From assembly GCF_000235505.1 (NCBI RefSeq), contig NZ_JH379027.1, forward strand, positions 985,007-1,039,244: DNA of 54,238 nucleotides, in the 5' to 3' direction. Shown here piece after piece: positions 41,433 to 50,423 of the stretch. The position numbers and the translations under genes were made by a program. Position 1 is the stretch's first letter, and the number at the start of each line of letters is the position of its first letter. Below the pieces are notes generated by a model that saw only the letters and a list, made by a program, of their open reading frames with translations, searched no databases and was not told where the DNA came from. This DNA comes from Hungatella hathewayi WAL-18680 (GTDB lineage: Bacteria > Bacillota > Clostridia > Lachnospirales > Lachnospiraceae).

Positions 41433-42887
41433 ATGGTAACAAATGATGCAACAGTATTAAGGATTAAACATGACGTATTATATGAAGTGGCGAAATTGGC
41501 ATGGGAGGGAGCTCTGGATGAGAAGAAGGAGGATATCCCCTACAAACTGATTCCAGGTCCCCAGGCCAGATTCCGCTGCTGTATCTACCGGGAGCGTGAG
41601 ATTATCCGCCAGAGAGTCAGACTGGCGGAGGGCCTCTGTCCGGCGGATGGCAAGGACACCACCAACATCGTCCAGGTGATTGGCGCGGCCTGTGAGGGCT
41701 GTCCGATCGCCCGGTTCACGGTGACGGATAACTGCCAGCTCTGTATGGGAAAGGCCTGCCAGAATTCCTGTAATTTCGGCGCCATTTCCATGGGAAGAGA
41801 CAGGGCCTACATCGATCCGGATAAATGTAAGGAGTGCGGAAAATGTGCCCAGGCCTGTCCGTACAACGCCATTGCCGATTTGACCAGACCGTGCCGGAAG
41901 GCTTGTCCGGTGGACGCTATCACCATGGATGAGAACGGTCTTGTGGAGATTGATGAGAGCAAATGTATCCAGTGCGGGGCCTGTATCCACGGGTGTCCGT
42001 TTGGCGCTATCGGTTCCAAGTCCTTTATGGTGGACGTGATTGACATGATCCGCGCCGGCAAGAAGGTGGTTGCCATGGTGGCTCCGGCTACGGAGGGACA
42101 GTTTGGCGCGGACATTACCATGGCCAGCTGGAAGACAGCGCTCAAGAAGATTGGCTTTGCCGATATGGTGGAAGTCGGTCTGGGCGGCGATTTGACGGCG
42201 GCGGCTGAGGCGGCCGAGTGGGCGGAAGCGTACCGGGATGGAAAGAAGATGACCACATCCTGCTGTCCGGCATTTGTCAACATGATTAAACAGCATTTCC
42301 CCATGCTTTTGGAAAATATGTCCACCACCGTTTCCCCGATGTGTGCCGTGTCCAGAATGCTGAAGGAGAAGGACCCGGAGACGGTGACGGTATTTATCGG
42401 GCCGTGTATCGCCAAGAAGAGCGAGACATTGGATTTGAATATCAAGGACAATGCGGACTACGCGCTGACTTACAGTGAGATTCGGGCTGCCATGAAGGCG
42501 AAGAACGTGAATCTGGAACCGGAAGAGAATATATACCAGGAGAGCTCCGTGTTCGGAAAACGCTTTGGCAACGGTGGCGGCGTGACGGCGGCGGTTCTGG
42601 AGTGTCTGAAGGAGACGGGAGAGAACACGGATATCAAGGTTGCCAAGTGCAACGGAGCGGCGGAGTGCAAGAAGGCGCTGATGCTTCTGAAGGTTGGCAG
42701 ACTGCCGGAGGACTTTATCGAGGGTATGGTCTGCGAGGGCGGCTGTGTGGGCGGCCCAAGCAAGCATAAATCAGAGGTGGAGGCCAGAAAGAGCCGGGAT
42801 ATTCTGATTGGACAGGCGGACGACAGAGGCGTCCATGCCAACTTGAAGAATCTGGGAGCGACTGACGTGGCGATGCACCGCCATTAA
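41433..42887 (+). CDS. Monomeric [FeFe] hydrogenase, group B-like
   Basis: It encodes 484 residues. The N-terminal region (about 1-95) is Cys-containing and not ferredoxin-like. Several 4Fe-4S motifs follow (about 101-190: CQLCMGKACQNSC, CKECGKCAQACP, CIQCGACIHGCP). H-cluster motifs: 'TSCCPA' (275-280), 'GPCIAKK' (323-329) and 'MVCEGGCVGGP' near 430. These variant motifs and the length fit group B. Predicted role is H2 production or uptake with ferredoxin. GGAGGAAAA precedes the ATG and a terminator follows the stop. Confidence 0.9.
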   Translation: MVTNDATVLRIKHDVLYEVAKLAWEGALDEKKEDIPYKLIPGPQARFRCCIYREREIIRQRVRLAEGLCPADGKDTTNIVQVIGAACEGCPIARFTVTDNCQLCMGKACQNSCNFGAISMGRDRAYIDPDKCKECGKCAQACPYNAIADLTRPCRKACPVDAITMDENGLVEIDESKCIQCGACIHGCPFGAIGSKSFMVDVIDMIRAGKKVVAMVAPATEGQFGADITMASWKTALKKIGFADMVEVGLGGDLTAAAEAAEWAEAYRDGKKMTTSCCPAFVNMIKQHFPMLLENMSTTVSPMCAVSRMLKEKDPETVTVFIGPCIAKKSETLDLNIKDNADYALTYSEIRAAMKAKNVNLEPEENIYQESSVFGKRFGNGGGVTAAVLECLKETGENTDIKVAKCNGAAECKKALMLLKVGRLPEDFIEGMVCEGGCVGGPSKHKSEVEARKSRDILIGQADDRGVHANLKNLGATDVAMHRH

Positions 42888-42897
42888 GCAGAAAAAG

Positions 42898-42936
42898 GCT
42901 TCGGGGAGAACATGCCCCGGAGCTTTTCTTTTTTAG
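42898..42936 (+). terminator. Terminator of the hydrogenase operon
   Basis: A 9-bp stem (42898-42906 with 42915-42923, one G-U) is followed by TTTTCTTTTTT. Confidence 0.85.
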
Positions 42937-42952
42937 ATAAAGTTTATAAAAT

Positions 42953-43015
42953 AAATATTGACCACATGGTCTGTTTTTAGTATGATACAGAAAACAGACC
43001 ATGTGGTCAATATTT
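42953..43015 (+). promoter_or_regulatory. Double operator and promoter of tetR-MATE
   Basis: A perfect 25-bp inverted repeat has arms 42953-42977 and 42991-43015, and each arm holds its own near-palindrome gaccacatggtc. The promoter TTGACC (42958-42963), 17-nt spacer, TATGAT (42981-42986) is embedded, so binding at either site would block RNA polymerase. It lies just before the TetR gene. Confidence 0.8.
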
Positions 43016-43033
43016 GCTTGGAGGAAGCGGCGG

Positions 43034-43648
43034 ATGAAGAGAGAGGATAAAAATCTGCAGAGCAGGCAGAAGATTATGGATGCGGCATTGAAGGAGTTTG
43101 GCGGGAGGAGCTACGGGGAGGCGTCCCTGAATACCATCTGCAAAGAAGGGGAGATATCGAAGGGGATTATCTATCACTATTTTAAGGATAAAGACGCGCT
43201 GTTTCTCGCCTGTGTACAGGAATGTTTTGACGCGTTGACGATGTATTTAAAGGAACATATCAGGACAGCGGACGAAGACTGCACAGAGGGAATCCTGAAA
43301 CAGTATTTTGATACCCGGATGGCATTCTTTCTGGAACATCCTGAGTACCGGAAACTGTTTTACGGTGCGGTAATCACGCCTCCGCCCCATCTGGCCGGCG
43401 AGATTCGAGGCATGCGAAAGACATTTGAAGAGTTGAATGTTTCCATCCTTACCGGAATGCTCTCGAAGGTGCCGCTGCGGGAGGGGATGAGCATTGAGGA
43501 AGTGATTCACATCTTTGAGATGTTTCAGGAATTGGTAAATACCCGGTGCTATGCGGAGACGGACGGGGGAACCGATTTTGGGGAATACGAGAAAATGTGT
43601 GGCCAGGTACTGGAAATCCTGCTTTACGGGGTGATTGAGAGGAGATGA
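43034..43648 (+). CDS. TetR-family transcriptional repressor
   Basis: It encodes 204 residues from ATG 43034 (GGAGGA 8 nt upstream). The upstream in-frame ATG at 43001 falls inside the operator and lacks a ribosome binding site. The HTH 'ASLNTICKEGEISKGIIYHYF' lies at about 28-48, with an all-helical ligand domain after. The adjacent double palindrome is the probable binding site, implying autorepression and control of the MATE gene. Confidence 0.92.
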   Translation: MKREDKNLQSRQKIMDAALKEFGGRSYGEASLNTICKEGEISKGIIYHYFKDKDALFLACVQECFDALTMYLKEHIRTADEDCTEGILKQYFDTRMAFFLEHPEYRKLFYGAVITPPPHLAGEIRGMRKTFEELNVSILTGMLSKVPLREGMSIEEVIHIFEMFQELVNTRCYAETDGGTDFGEYEKMCGQVLEILLYGVIERR

Positions 43649-43655
43649 CAGAGGG

Positions 43656-45047
43656 ATGAATTCGTCAGGTAACATACAGGAAACATCGGTTCTGGCGGCA
43701 ATGAAACCGTCAAAGGCGATTGTGAAGCTGGCAGTTCCGGCCACCATTGCACTGCTGGCCAAGGCTGTTTACAATATTGTGGACACCGCTTATATCGGAA
43801 TGCTGGACAGTGACACGGCTCTTGCCGCTGTGGGAGTAACGCTGCCGCTGCTTCTCATCTTTGTATCCATAGAAAATATTTTTGCCGCCGGTGCGGCGGT
43901 TCTGGCAGGCAGACAGCTGGGAGCAGGCGAGAAGGAAAAGGCGGAGGTCACCGTGTCTACCGTGGTGGCCGCTTCGGTAGCTGTGGGCGTGGCGCTGTGC
44001 GTGGGCGGAATCATTTTCATGGAACCGCTGCTGCGGGCTTTTGGGGCATCAGAGAACGTGATGGCACTGGCAAAAGATTATGCGTTCTGGATGTTTATTG
44101 CGGCAATTGCCAATCTTCCGGCGCAGAGCCTGAACTGTGCGGCCAGAGCTGAGTCCTCGGTAAAAATTTCTTCTGCCGCGGTGATTACCGGCGCGGCGCT
44201 CAATGTGATTCTGGACCCGGTGTTTATGTTTGACTGGGGATTGAATATGGGAGTGGCTGGTGCGTCGCTGGCGACGACCATATCCCAGTTTGTGACATTT
44301 GGAATACTGGCGTGGTTTTACTGGAGCGGGCGTTCCGTGATTAAAATCAGGGCTCGTGCAGTGAAGCCCGGCAAAAAGCTGTTTGGCGAGGTAATCCGGA
44401 TTGGAGTGCCAACCGCGGTGATTCAAATCTGTCTGGCGGCAGCCACGTCTCTGACCAATGTAGCGGCCGCAGCGCTGCCGGAGAGCGATTACATCATTGC
44501 GGCCTACGGGGTGGTGCAGAGACTGATATTAATTGGCTGTTATGTGGTTATGGGATTTATGCAGGGATATCAGCCGGTGGCGGCCTACGCGTTTGGGGCA
44601 AGGATGGAGGAGCGGTTTCATGATTCCGCCAGGTTTGCGAAAAAGGCGACGCTGGCGCTGTCCGTCGGGGTGGCGCTTATCTATATCGCATGCTCCAAAC
44701 TGCTGATTATGTTATTTAACAGCAATCCGGTTATTGTAGCCTATGGAAGCAGGCTGCTGATTTCCCAGGTGCTGTTATATCCGGCCTTTGGACTGTGCTA
44801 TATGATGACGATAACATTTCAGACGATTGGGGCGGGGCGGTATGTGCTGTTTCTGTCTGCTATCCGGCAGGGAATCTTTTATATACCGCTGGTGCTGGTG
44901 CTGCCCGCTGTGTGGGGGATATACGGCATCTACGCGGTACAGCCGGTGGCGGATATCCTGACTCTGCTGGTGTGTCTGATGTCCGGAAATGCCATGAAAC
45001 GAATTGCGTCGCAGAACATGAAAGAAGGTGTTCCCCAGGCCAGCTGA
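43656..45047 (+). CDS. MATE-family multidrug efflux transporter
   Basis: It encodes 463 residues from ATG 43656, 7 nt after the TetR stop; an upstream TTG at 43635 is a less likely start. About twelve membrane helices in two repeated halves; the signature start 'SKAIVKLAVPATIALLAKAVYNIVD' region and 'PVAAYAFGAR' in the second half are typical of MepA-like members. It exports cationic compounds using Na+ or H+. Co-regulation by TetR is likely. Confidence 0.92.
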   Translation: MNSSGNIQETSVLAAMKPSKAIVKLAVPATIALLAKAVYNIVDTAYIGMLDSDTALAAVGVTLPLLLIFVSIENIFAAGAAVLAGRQLGAGEKEKAEVTVSTVVAASVAVGVALCVGGIIFMEPLLRAFGASENVMALAKDYAFWMFIAAIANLPAQSLNCAARAESSVKISSAAVITGAALNVILDPVFMFDWGLNMGVAGASLATTISQFVTFGILAWFYWSGRSVIKIRARAVKPGKKLFGEVIRIGVPTAVIQICLAAATSLTNVAAAALPESDYIIAAYGVVQRLILIGCYVVMGFMQGYQPVAAYAFGARMEERFHDSARFAKKATLALSVGVALIYIACSKLLIMLFNSNPVIVAYGSRLLISQVLLYPAFGLCYMMTITFQTIGAGRYVLFLSAIRQGIFYIPLVLVLPAVWGIYGIYAVQPVADILTLLVCLMSGNAMKRIASQNMKEGVPQAS

Positions 45048-45068
45048 TGGCTTGAGGGACACCTTTTT
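45025..45068 (+). terminator. Terminator overlapping the MATE gene end
   Basis: The stem aaggtgt/acacctt plus ccc/ggg with a one-base bulge, and an inner ggcc-type hairpin, is followed by TTTT. It includes the stop codon. Confidence 0.65.
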
Positions 45069-45076
45069 GATTGGAC

Positions 45077-46807
45077 TTATCTGTTGTTTATCACCTGGTT
45101 CAGGGTCTGATACAGACGGTCTAAATTGATAGGCTTGGCCAGGTAGGCGTTCATGCCGCTCTGCATAGCCATATCGATATCTTCCCGGAACGCGTTGGCT
45201 GAGAGACCGATGATAGGGATGGACCCGGCGTCAGGGCGTTTCAGCGACCGGATGGCAAGACTAGCTTCCATGCCGTTCATGACGGGCATCTGGATATCCA
45301 TGAATATCAGGTTGTAGGTACCTTCCGGTGACGATGCAAATTTATCCAGGGCGGCCTTGCCGTCGCTGGCCAAATCCACCTTAGCGCCGCTCTCTTCCAG
45401 GATGCAGGTGATAATCTCGGCATTGATGTCATTGTCCTCGGCCAGGAGGATGTGAAATCCGCTCAAGTCTCTGTCCGGCTGGCTGTCTTTGGCGGAGAGG
45501 GAGGCGGCTTCCACGGACGGGTCCTCTGTCTCGGCTGCGCGCTGCAGCGTGAGCTGTACAAGAAAACGGGAGCCCTCTCCGGGCTGGCTGTGAACGGAGA
45601 TGGTTCCGCCCATCATTTTTACAAAATTGCTGGAGATGGCAAGTCCCAGCCCGGTTCCGCCATACTGACGGGCGGTGCCGGATTTCTCCTGCTCAAATGG
45701 CTCAAACAGATGGGCCTGAAATTCTTCGCTGATGCCCACACCGGTGTCCGACACCTCAAATTCCAGAGAGACACTCTGTTCGCTGACTGCTGTCTGACGG
45801 ACATGGAGTGTCACCGTTCCACCTTGTGGGGTGAACTTTAAGGCGTTGGAGACAAGGTTAACCAGCACCTGGCTGAGACGAAGGTTATCACCGATAACTC
45901 TTGAGACAGTCAGTTCGTCGCTGATAATCTTAAGCTCCACGCCGCTGTCCTCCGCCTTCTGCCAGAACATATCGTAGATGCGCTCGCACACATCCGCCAG
46001 GCGGAATTCACTGTATTCCAGCTCGATTTTCCCGCTTTCTATCCGTGACATGTCGAGAACATCATTGAGCAGTGACAGCAGATATCCGGAGGATAAATCA
46101 ATTTTATTGAGACAGTTTAATACCTTGTCCTTATCGTCGGCGGAGCGCCTGGCAATGGCTGTCATGCCGATGATGCCGTTGAGAGGTGTCCGGATTTCGT
46201 GGGACATCCGGGACAGAAATTCGCTTTTGGAGCGGTTGGCCTGCTGGGCCAGCTCCAGGGCCATCTGGGCCTTCTTGCTCCGCTTGCCGCTCACATAGAG
46301 AAGAGCGAACAGCAGGAGAAAACAGACGCCGAAATATAGCAGCGTATGGATGGAATTGCTGACCTGCTCCTCGGAATACCGCTCGGTGGCCGACACGGCT
46401 TCATTGGCCAGCTCGAAATGAGTTTCGCTTAACAGAAACAGCTTCTCCTGGTTCCCACCCTGCCGCACCTGGGTTATCTCTGCTTTCAACTCTTCCCAGG
46501 ACTGGCGCATCTCTGCCATCAGATTCTGATAAGTCTCGTCGTGGATGACAATCAGCCCGTTTTCCCCATCCCCGGTGGAAAGTTCCGTCACAATTCCATC
46601 CAGAAAATGAATCAGCTCGTCGTTGGCATGGCCGTTCATCTCCTGCTTTACCAGCCGCTGCGTGGCGCCACGGACGATGCCGGTATAGTTGACAACGCGG
46701 GCATTTCCCTGCATATGAATTAAGGTCGAAAATGTTATGACACCGATGAGGCAGAACAGGATGGCCAGCAAAATGGGAATGGCGCTCTTGAGTATGTGTT
46801 TTTTCAT
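45077..46807 (-). CDS. Hybrid sensor histidine kinase with receiver domain
   Basis: It encodes 576 residues. Two membrane helices (about 9-31 and 153-172) flank an extracytoplasmic sensor of about 120 residues. HisKA has phospho-acceptor H203 in '[10 protein letters not shown]'; HATPase_c has N-box '[11 protein letters not shown]' and G-boxes 'DTGVGIS' and 'GGTGLGLA'. A C-terminal receiver domain has acidic pocket 'AEDND', D504 in 'FMDIQMP' and the conserved Lys in 'LAKPI'. No HPt or separate response regulator is nearby, so the phosphorelay partner is elsewhere. Confidence 0.95.
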   Translation of the reverse strand: MKKHILKSAIPILLAILFCLIGVITFSTLIHMQGNARVVNYTGIVRGATQRLVKQEMNGHANDELIHFLDGIVTELSTGDGENGLIVIHDETYQNLMAEMRQSWEELKAEITQVRQGGNQEKLFLLSETHFELANEAVSATERYSEEQVSNSIHTLLYFGVCFLLLFALLYVSGKRSKKAQMALELAQQANRSKSEFLSRMSHEIRTPLNGIIGMTAIARRSADDKDKVLNCLNKIDLSSGYLLSLLNDVLDMSRIESGKIELEYSEFRLADVCERIYDMFWQKAEDSGVELKIISDELTVSRVIGDNLRLSQVLVNLVSNALKFTPQGGTVTLHVRQTAVSEQSVSLEFEVSDTGVGISEEFQAHLFEPFEQEKSGTARQYGGTGLGLAISSNFVKMMGGTISVHSQPGEGSRFLVQLTLQRAAETEDPSVEAASLSAKDSQPDRDLSGFHILLAEDNDINAEIITCILEESGAKVDLASDGKAALDKFASSPEGTYNLIFMDIQMPVMNGMEASLAIRSLKRPDAGSIPIIGLSANAFREDIDMAMQSGMNAYLAKPINLDRLYQTLNQVINNR

Positions 46808-47049
46808 GATACACGTCCTATGTTATGATTTTCTGGTGAAACCGAAAAACTTATGCGGGGTGTAATAATTCATCATCACGTATAGAATCTAGTATACCGT
46901 AGTTGATAGTAAAAAGCAACAATGGAAGAGAAGCCTCGACTGTTGGTTTACTTGGGGTATTTCGAGCGGTGGGTGGTTGTAAATGAGGGAGATTTCAGAT
47001 AGAATTGAGAGGTGATAAAAGAAAGTCATATGGAAAACGGGAGGCAGTT

Positions 47050-47892
47050 ATGGATCATGAGAAAATGGGTCAGTTTATCGCGCAGCTTCGGAAGGCGAAT
47101 CATATGACGCAGAGGGAGCTGGCGGGAAAACTGAATATTACGGATAAGGCGGTTTCCAAATGGGAGAGGGGGCTGAGCTGTCCGGATATAACGCTTTTGG
47201 GGCCTCTGGCGGAGGCGCTGGGAGTGACGACAGGAGAATTGTTAAATGGGGAGAAATGCGGGGAGCTGATGGCGCCGGCCGAGGCGGATGTCCGTGTGGA
47301 CCAGGCGTTAGAATATGCGGATAAGACGGCGAAGGGCCGGGTGCAGTCACTGCAGAAGCTCTGCGGGATTCTTTTTTCCGTGTCCCTCCTTTTGGGGGCG
47401 GCGGTCTGTGCAGTCTGCGATGTGGCGATTGCGGGCGGATTTACCTGGTCGTGGTATCCTATATGGTCGATTGTGTTTGGCTGGGCGGTACTGTTTCCGG
47501 TTATCCGGTTTGGAGCGAAGGGCGTGTGGGGAAGTCTGGCGTCCCTCAGTGTGCTGCTGATTCCCTTCCTGTATGTGATTGGGCGCCTGACGGGCCAGGT
47601 GAAGCTGATGATGGCTATCGGCGTTCCGTCGGCCCTGATCGCGCTGGCATATCTGTGGATTGCCGTGGTGGTGTTTAAGGTCTGGCGAAACAGGATGCTG
47701 CTGGTGGGGGCGGTATTTCTCTTGATGGCGGTTCCGGTGGAGCTGCTGGTCAACTGGAATGTAGCCAGAGTCCTGGCGGAGCCGGCGTCGGATCGGTGGG
47801 ATATCCTGTCCATGGTTTTGATGGGGGTATTTGGGCTGTGTCTGCTGATGGTGGATATCTGGCGGCACAAGAAGCCAAGCGACAGCCGGTAA
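47050..47892 (+). CDS. Membrane-bound XRE-family regulator
   Basis: It encodes 280 residues from ATG 47050 (GGGAGG 6 nt upstream; a longer frame to 47005 is unlikely). The HTH_3 domain (about 7-61) includes 'MTQRELAGKLNITDKAVSKW'. About five to six membrane helices (95-265) follow. XRE proteins with such membrane tails are common in Clostridia and probably sense membrane or envelope signals. The 240-nt intergenic stretch upstream, divergent from the kinase, shows no clear promoter. Confidence 0.85.
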   Translation: MDHEKMGQFIAQLRKANHMTQRELAGKLNITDKAVSKWERGLSCPDITLLGPLAEALGVTTGELLNGEKCGELMAPAEADVRVDQALEYADKTAKGRVQSLQKLCGILFSVSLLLGAAVCAVCDVAIAGGFTWSWYPIWSIVFGWAVLFPVIRFGAKGVWGSLASLSVLLIPFLYVIGRLTGQVKLMMAIGVPSALIALAYLWIAVVVFKVWRNRMLLVGAVFLLMAVPVELLVNWNVARVLAEPASDRWDILSMVLMGVFGLCLLMVDIWRHKKPSDSR

Positions 47893-47973
47893 TTCTCTCT
47901 TTTTTGTGCAGACAAAGAGAGGAAATACCGGTATTAGGACTTTATAATGGAGAAAGAAGCGAGGATGAGAGAT

Positions 47974-48822
47974 ATGGAATGGATAGAGCGTCTGAATCAA
48001 ACGATAAACTATATGGAGGAGCATTTGACGGGGGAGATTGCGTATGAGGAACTGGCACGGCTGGCCTGCTGTTCGACCTATCATTACCAGAGAATGTTTG
48101 GATATATGGCGGGAGTTTCCCTGTCGGAGTATATCCGGCGCAGGAGGATGTCACTGGCGGCGGTGGATCTGCTTGGCGGGGAGGAGAAAATCGTGGACCT
48201 GGCGCTAAAGTATGGCTACTCGTCGCCGACGGCATTTAACCGGGCGTTTCAGAGTGTCCACGGGATCGCGCCCTCGGCGGTGAAAAAAGGCGGGGCGAAC
48301 GTGAAAACTTATCCACCCATCAGCTTCAAAATCACGGTAAAAGGAGTGGAAGAGATGAATTATCGTATTGAGAACCGGGAGGAAATCCGGATTGTGGGAA
48401 TTTCCCAGCCGTTACACAAGGAGATTGAGAAGAATTTTGAGGTGGTTCCGCAGATGTGGGGGAAGGCGGCCATGGATGGGACGATTCCGAGACTGGCGGG
48501 GATGATGGACGGCCAGCCCATGGGGCTTTTGGGCGTCAGTGCCTGCGGTGAGGAAGAAAACTGGAGGTATTTTATCGCCGTCGCTTCCTCGGCCCCAGCT
48601 GAGGACGGGCTTGAGGAGTACCGGATTCCTGCCTCCACCTGGGCTGTCTTTTCCGGAAGCGGGACAAACCTGTCGATTCAGGAGCTGGAGCGGCGCATCG
48701 TCACAGAATGGCTGCCCACCTCCGGCTACGAGTACGGCAACGCGCCGGATATCGAGGTCTATTTAAATCCGGACCCGGCAAACGCCCAGTTTGAGGTGTG
48801 GATTCCGGTGAGAAAGAAATAA
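47974..48822 (+). CDS. AraC-family regulator with GyrI-like effector domain
   Basis: It encodes 282 residues from ATG 47974, chosen since family members begin MEWIERLN; in-frame ATGs at 47947 and 47965 exist. An N-terminal AraC double HTH (about 5-105) with 'YEELARLACCSTYHYQRMFG' and 'IVDLALKYGYSSPTAFNRAF' is followed by a GyrI-like/SRPBCC-type small-molecule-binding domain (about 130-282). Such proteins act as drug- or cation-responsive activators. A terminator follows. Confidence 0.9.
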   Translation: MEWIERLNQTINYMEEHLTGEIAYEELARLACCSTYHYQRMFGYMAGVSLSEYIRRRRMSLAAVDLLGGEEKIVDLALKYGYSSPTAFNRAFQSVHGIAPSAVKKGGANVKTYPPISFKITVKGVEEMNYRIENREEIRIVGISQPLHKEIEKNFEVVPQMWGKAAMDGTIPRLAGMMDGQPMGLLGVSACGEEENWRYFIAVASSAPAEDGLEEYRIPASTWAVFSGSGTNLSIQELERRIVTEWLPTSGYEYGNAPDIEVYLNPDPANAQFEVWIPVRKK

Positions 48823-48839
48823 TAGGAATGGAAACATGA

Positions 48840-48876
48840 GAGGGTAAAAGTGAACCATACTTTTACCCTCTTTTTT
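48840..48876 (+). terminator. Terminator after the AraC-GyrI gene
   Basis: A perfect 12-bp stem (48840-48851 with 48859-48870) is followed by six T. Confidence 0.92.
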
Positions 48877-48884
48877 CGCGTTGC

Positions 48885-48918
48885 TGCAACTTTTTGAGAC
48901 AGAAAGGAATCTATATAG
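48885..48918 (+). promoter_or_regulatory. ECF-type promoter, likely autoregulated
   Basis: TGCAACTTTT (48885-48894) and TCTATATAG (48910-48918) are 15 nt apart, fitting the TGCAAC-type -35 of self-recognised ECF promoters rather than SigA. Confidence 0.6.
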
Positions 48919-48966
48919 TAGAATGGATGAAGTTCTGAAACTTACTGAGGAGGGAAAGAGGGCCCG

Positions 48967-49455
48967 ATGAGACAGGAATTGTACGACAGGATAGTCGCTT
49001 ATATTGTGGAGAACCAGGAGAAATTTTACCGGCTGGCATACAGCTATGTCCGCAATCAGGAGGATGCTCTGGACATTGTACAGAATGCGGTGTGCAAGGC
49101 ATTGGAACATTACGAAACATTAAAAAATGAGGATGCGGTCAGGACCTGGTTTTACCGGATTGTGGTGAATGAGAGCATGGCATTTTTAAAGAAAAACAGG
49201 CGGGAAATACCGACGGAGGATGGGTTTGCCGCGGAGATTCCCTACTACGAAGCCGGATATGAGGCGGAGGGTGATATTTATGAGGAGATAAACCGGATGG
49301 AGCTGGATGTACAGAATATTATGAAGCTCCGGTTTTATGAGGAACTGTCGCTGAAAGAGATAGCGGAGATTACCCGAATGAATCTGAACACGGTAAAAGC
49401 GAAACTTTACCGGGGGCTGAAACTGTTGAAACTGAATATACAGGAGGTGGAATGA
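48967..49455 (+). CDS. ECF-type RNA polymerase sigma factor
   Basis: It encodes 162 residues. Sigma region 2 ('FYRLAYSYVRNQEDALDIVQNAV', about 19-41) and region 4 ('LRFYEELSLKEIAEITRMNLNTVKAKLYRGL', from about 119, described in part) are both complete. It ends in an ATGA overlap with the downstream anti-sigma gene. GAGGAGGG precedes the start. Upstream lies a TGCAAC-type promoter, so positive autoregulation is likely. Confidence 0.93.
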   Translation: MRQELYDRIVAYIVENQEKFYRLAYSYVRNQEDALDIVQNAVCKALEHYETLKNEDAVRTWFYRIVVNESMAFLKKNRREIPTEDGFAAEIPYYEAGYEAEGDIYEEINRMELDVQNIMKLRFYEELSLKEIAEITRMNLNTVKAKLYRGLKLLKLNIQEVE

Positions 49456-50345
49456 TGGGCCGGTTGCAGGATGCAAAAAACAGATATGATGAGATTCCGA
49501 TTCCGGAGGAGCTTGACCTGCGTGTCAGGAACACGATTCAGGAGTTTGAAAAACGCCGGACACCGGCAGATGTAATTCAAATGGAAAAAAAGAAAAGGAG
49601 GAATGTTTATATGAAGAGAAGTGCAGTGGCGGCGGCAGCGGCGGTGGTATTGTTTACGGCGGTATTAAATACGAATACGGTATTTGCCGAGGAAGTGAGC
49701 ACGCTTCCGGTGATTGGAACGATTGCGAGAGTGCTGACCTTCCGCTCCTATGAAAAAGAAGAGGACGATATGAAGGTTCAGGTGGAGATTCCTAGTATCG
49801 AAATGATTTCCGGAGAGACGGCGGGATTTTCTGACGAGGTGAACAAAGGAATCTATCAGCTGTGCGAGAATTATGCGAAAGAAGCGATGGAGCGGGCCAG
49901 AGAATACCGGGAGGCGTTTCTGGCTACCGGAGGAACCGAGGAGGAATGGGCGGCTCACAAGGTTGAGATAAAGGTGTGGTACGAGGTTCGTTACCAGACA
50001 GATTCCTACCTTTCTCTGGCCGTGATGGGGTCTGAAAGCTGGAGTTCGGCTTACAGTGAGACGAAATATTATAATATGGATTTGAAGGATGCAAGAGTGA
50101 TAACGCTGAAGGATATGCTGGGGGATGATTATATCCGCATCGCTGACGAGAGCATTTCCACACAGATGAAGGAACGGGAGAGCAGCCAGGGGATTGTATT
50201 CTTTACGCCGGAGCAGGGAGGATTCCAGGGAATTACGGATGAGACCAGATTCTATATCAATGAGAGCGGAAGGCCGGTGATTGTGTTTGATAAGTATGAG
50301 ATTGCGCCCGGCGCCTATGGCGAGATAGAGTTTGTGATAGATTGA
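49452..50345 (+). CDS. RsiV-like anti-sigma factor (DUF3298)
   Basis: It encodes 297 residues, with ATG 49452 or 49455 (AGGAGG gives 4 or 7 nt spacing). The cytoplasmic N-terminal segment is short (about 1-55), followed by one membrane helix (about 57-78) and an extracytoplasmic domain (about 95-297) of the DUF4163/DUF3298 type with 'SGRPVIVFDKYEIAPGAYGE'-like C-terminal sequence typical of RsiV. In RsiV this domain binds lysozyme, which triggers release of the sigma factor; that role is inferred here. Confidence 0.85.
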   Translation: MMGRLQDAKNRYDEIPIPEELDLRVRNTIQEFEKRRTPADVIQMEKKKRRNVYMKRSAVAAAAAVVLFTAVLNTNTVFAEEVSTLPVIGTIARVLTFRSYEKEEDDMKVQVEIPSIEMISGETAGFSDEVNKGIYQLCENYAKEAMERAREYREAFLATGGTEEEWAAHKVEIKVWYEVRYQTDSYLSLAVMGSESWSSAYSETKYYNMDLKDARVITLKDMLGDDYIRIADESISTQMKERESSQGIVFFTPEQGGFQGITDETRFYINESGRPVIVFDKYEIAPGAYGEIEFVID

Positions 50346-50348
50346 CGG

Positions 50349-50404
50349 TTGTGCGTCTTCCCGATTACCGTTATAATAGAGGTACTTGCATATAGATACG
50401 TACC
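50349..50404 (+). promoter_or_regulatory. Promoter and possible operator of the SorC gene
   Basis: TTGTGC (50349-50354), 17 nt, TATAAT (50372-50377) is followed by an inverted repeat ggtac/gtacc (50381-50385, 50400-50404) close to the expected start, a possible autorepression site. Confidence 0.5.
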
Positions 50405-50423
50405 AAGGACACCGGAGGGGAAG

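Noticed and set aside
41478-42767. 429-residue antisense frame opposite the group B-like hydrogenase
   Set aside because: It is a codon-bias shadow of the plus-strand gene, rich in His/Leu/Arg, with no domain and no ribosome binding site.
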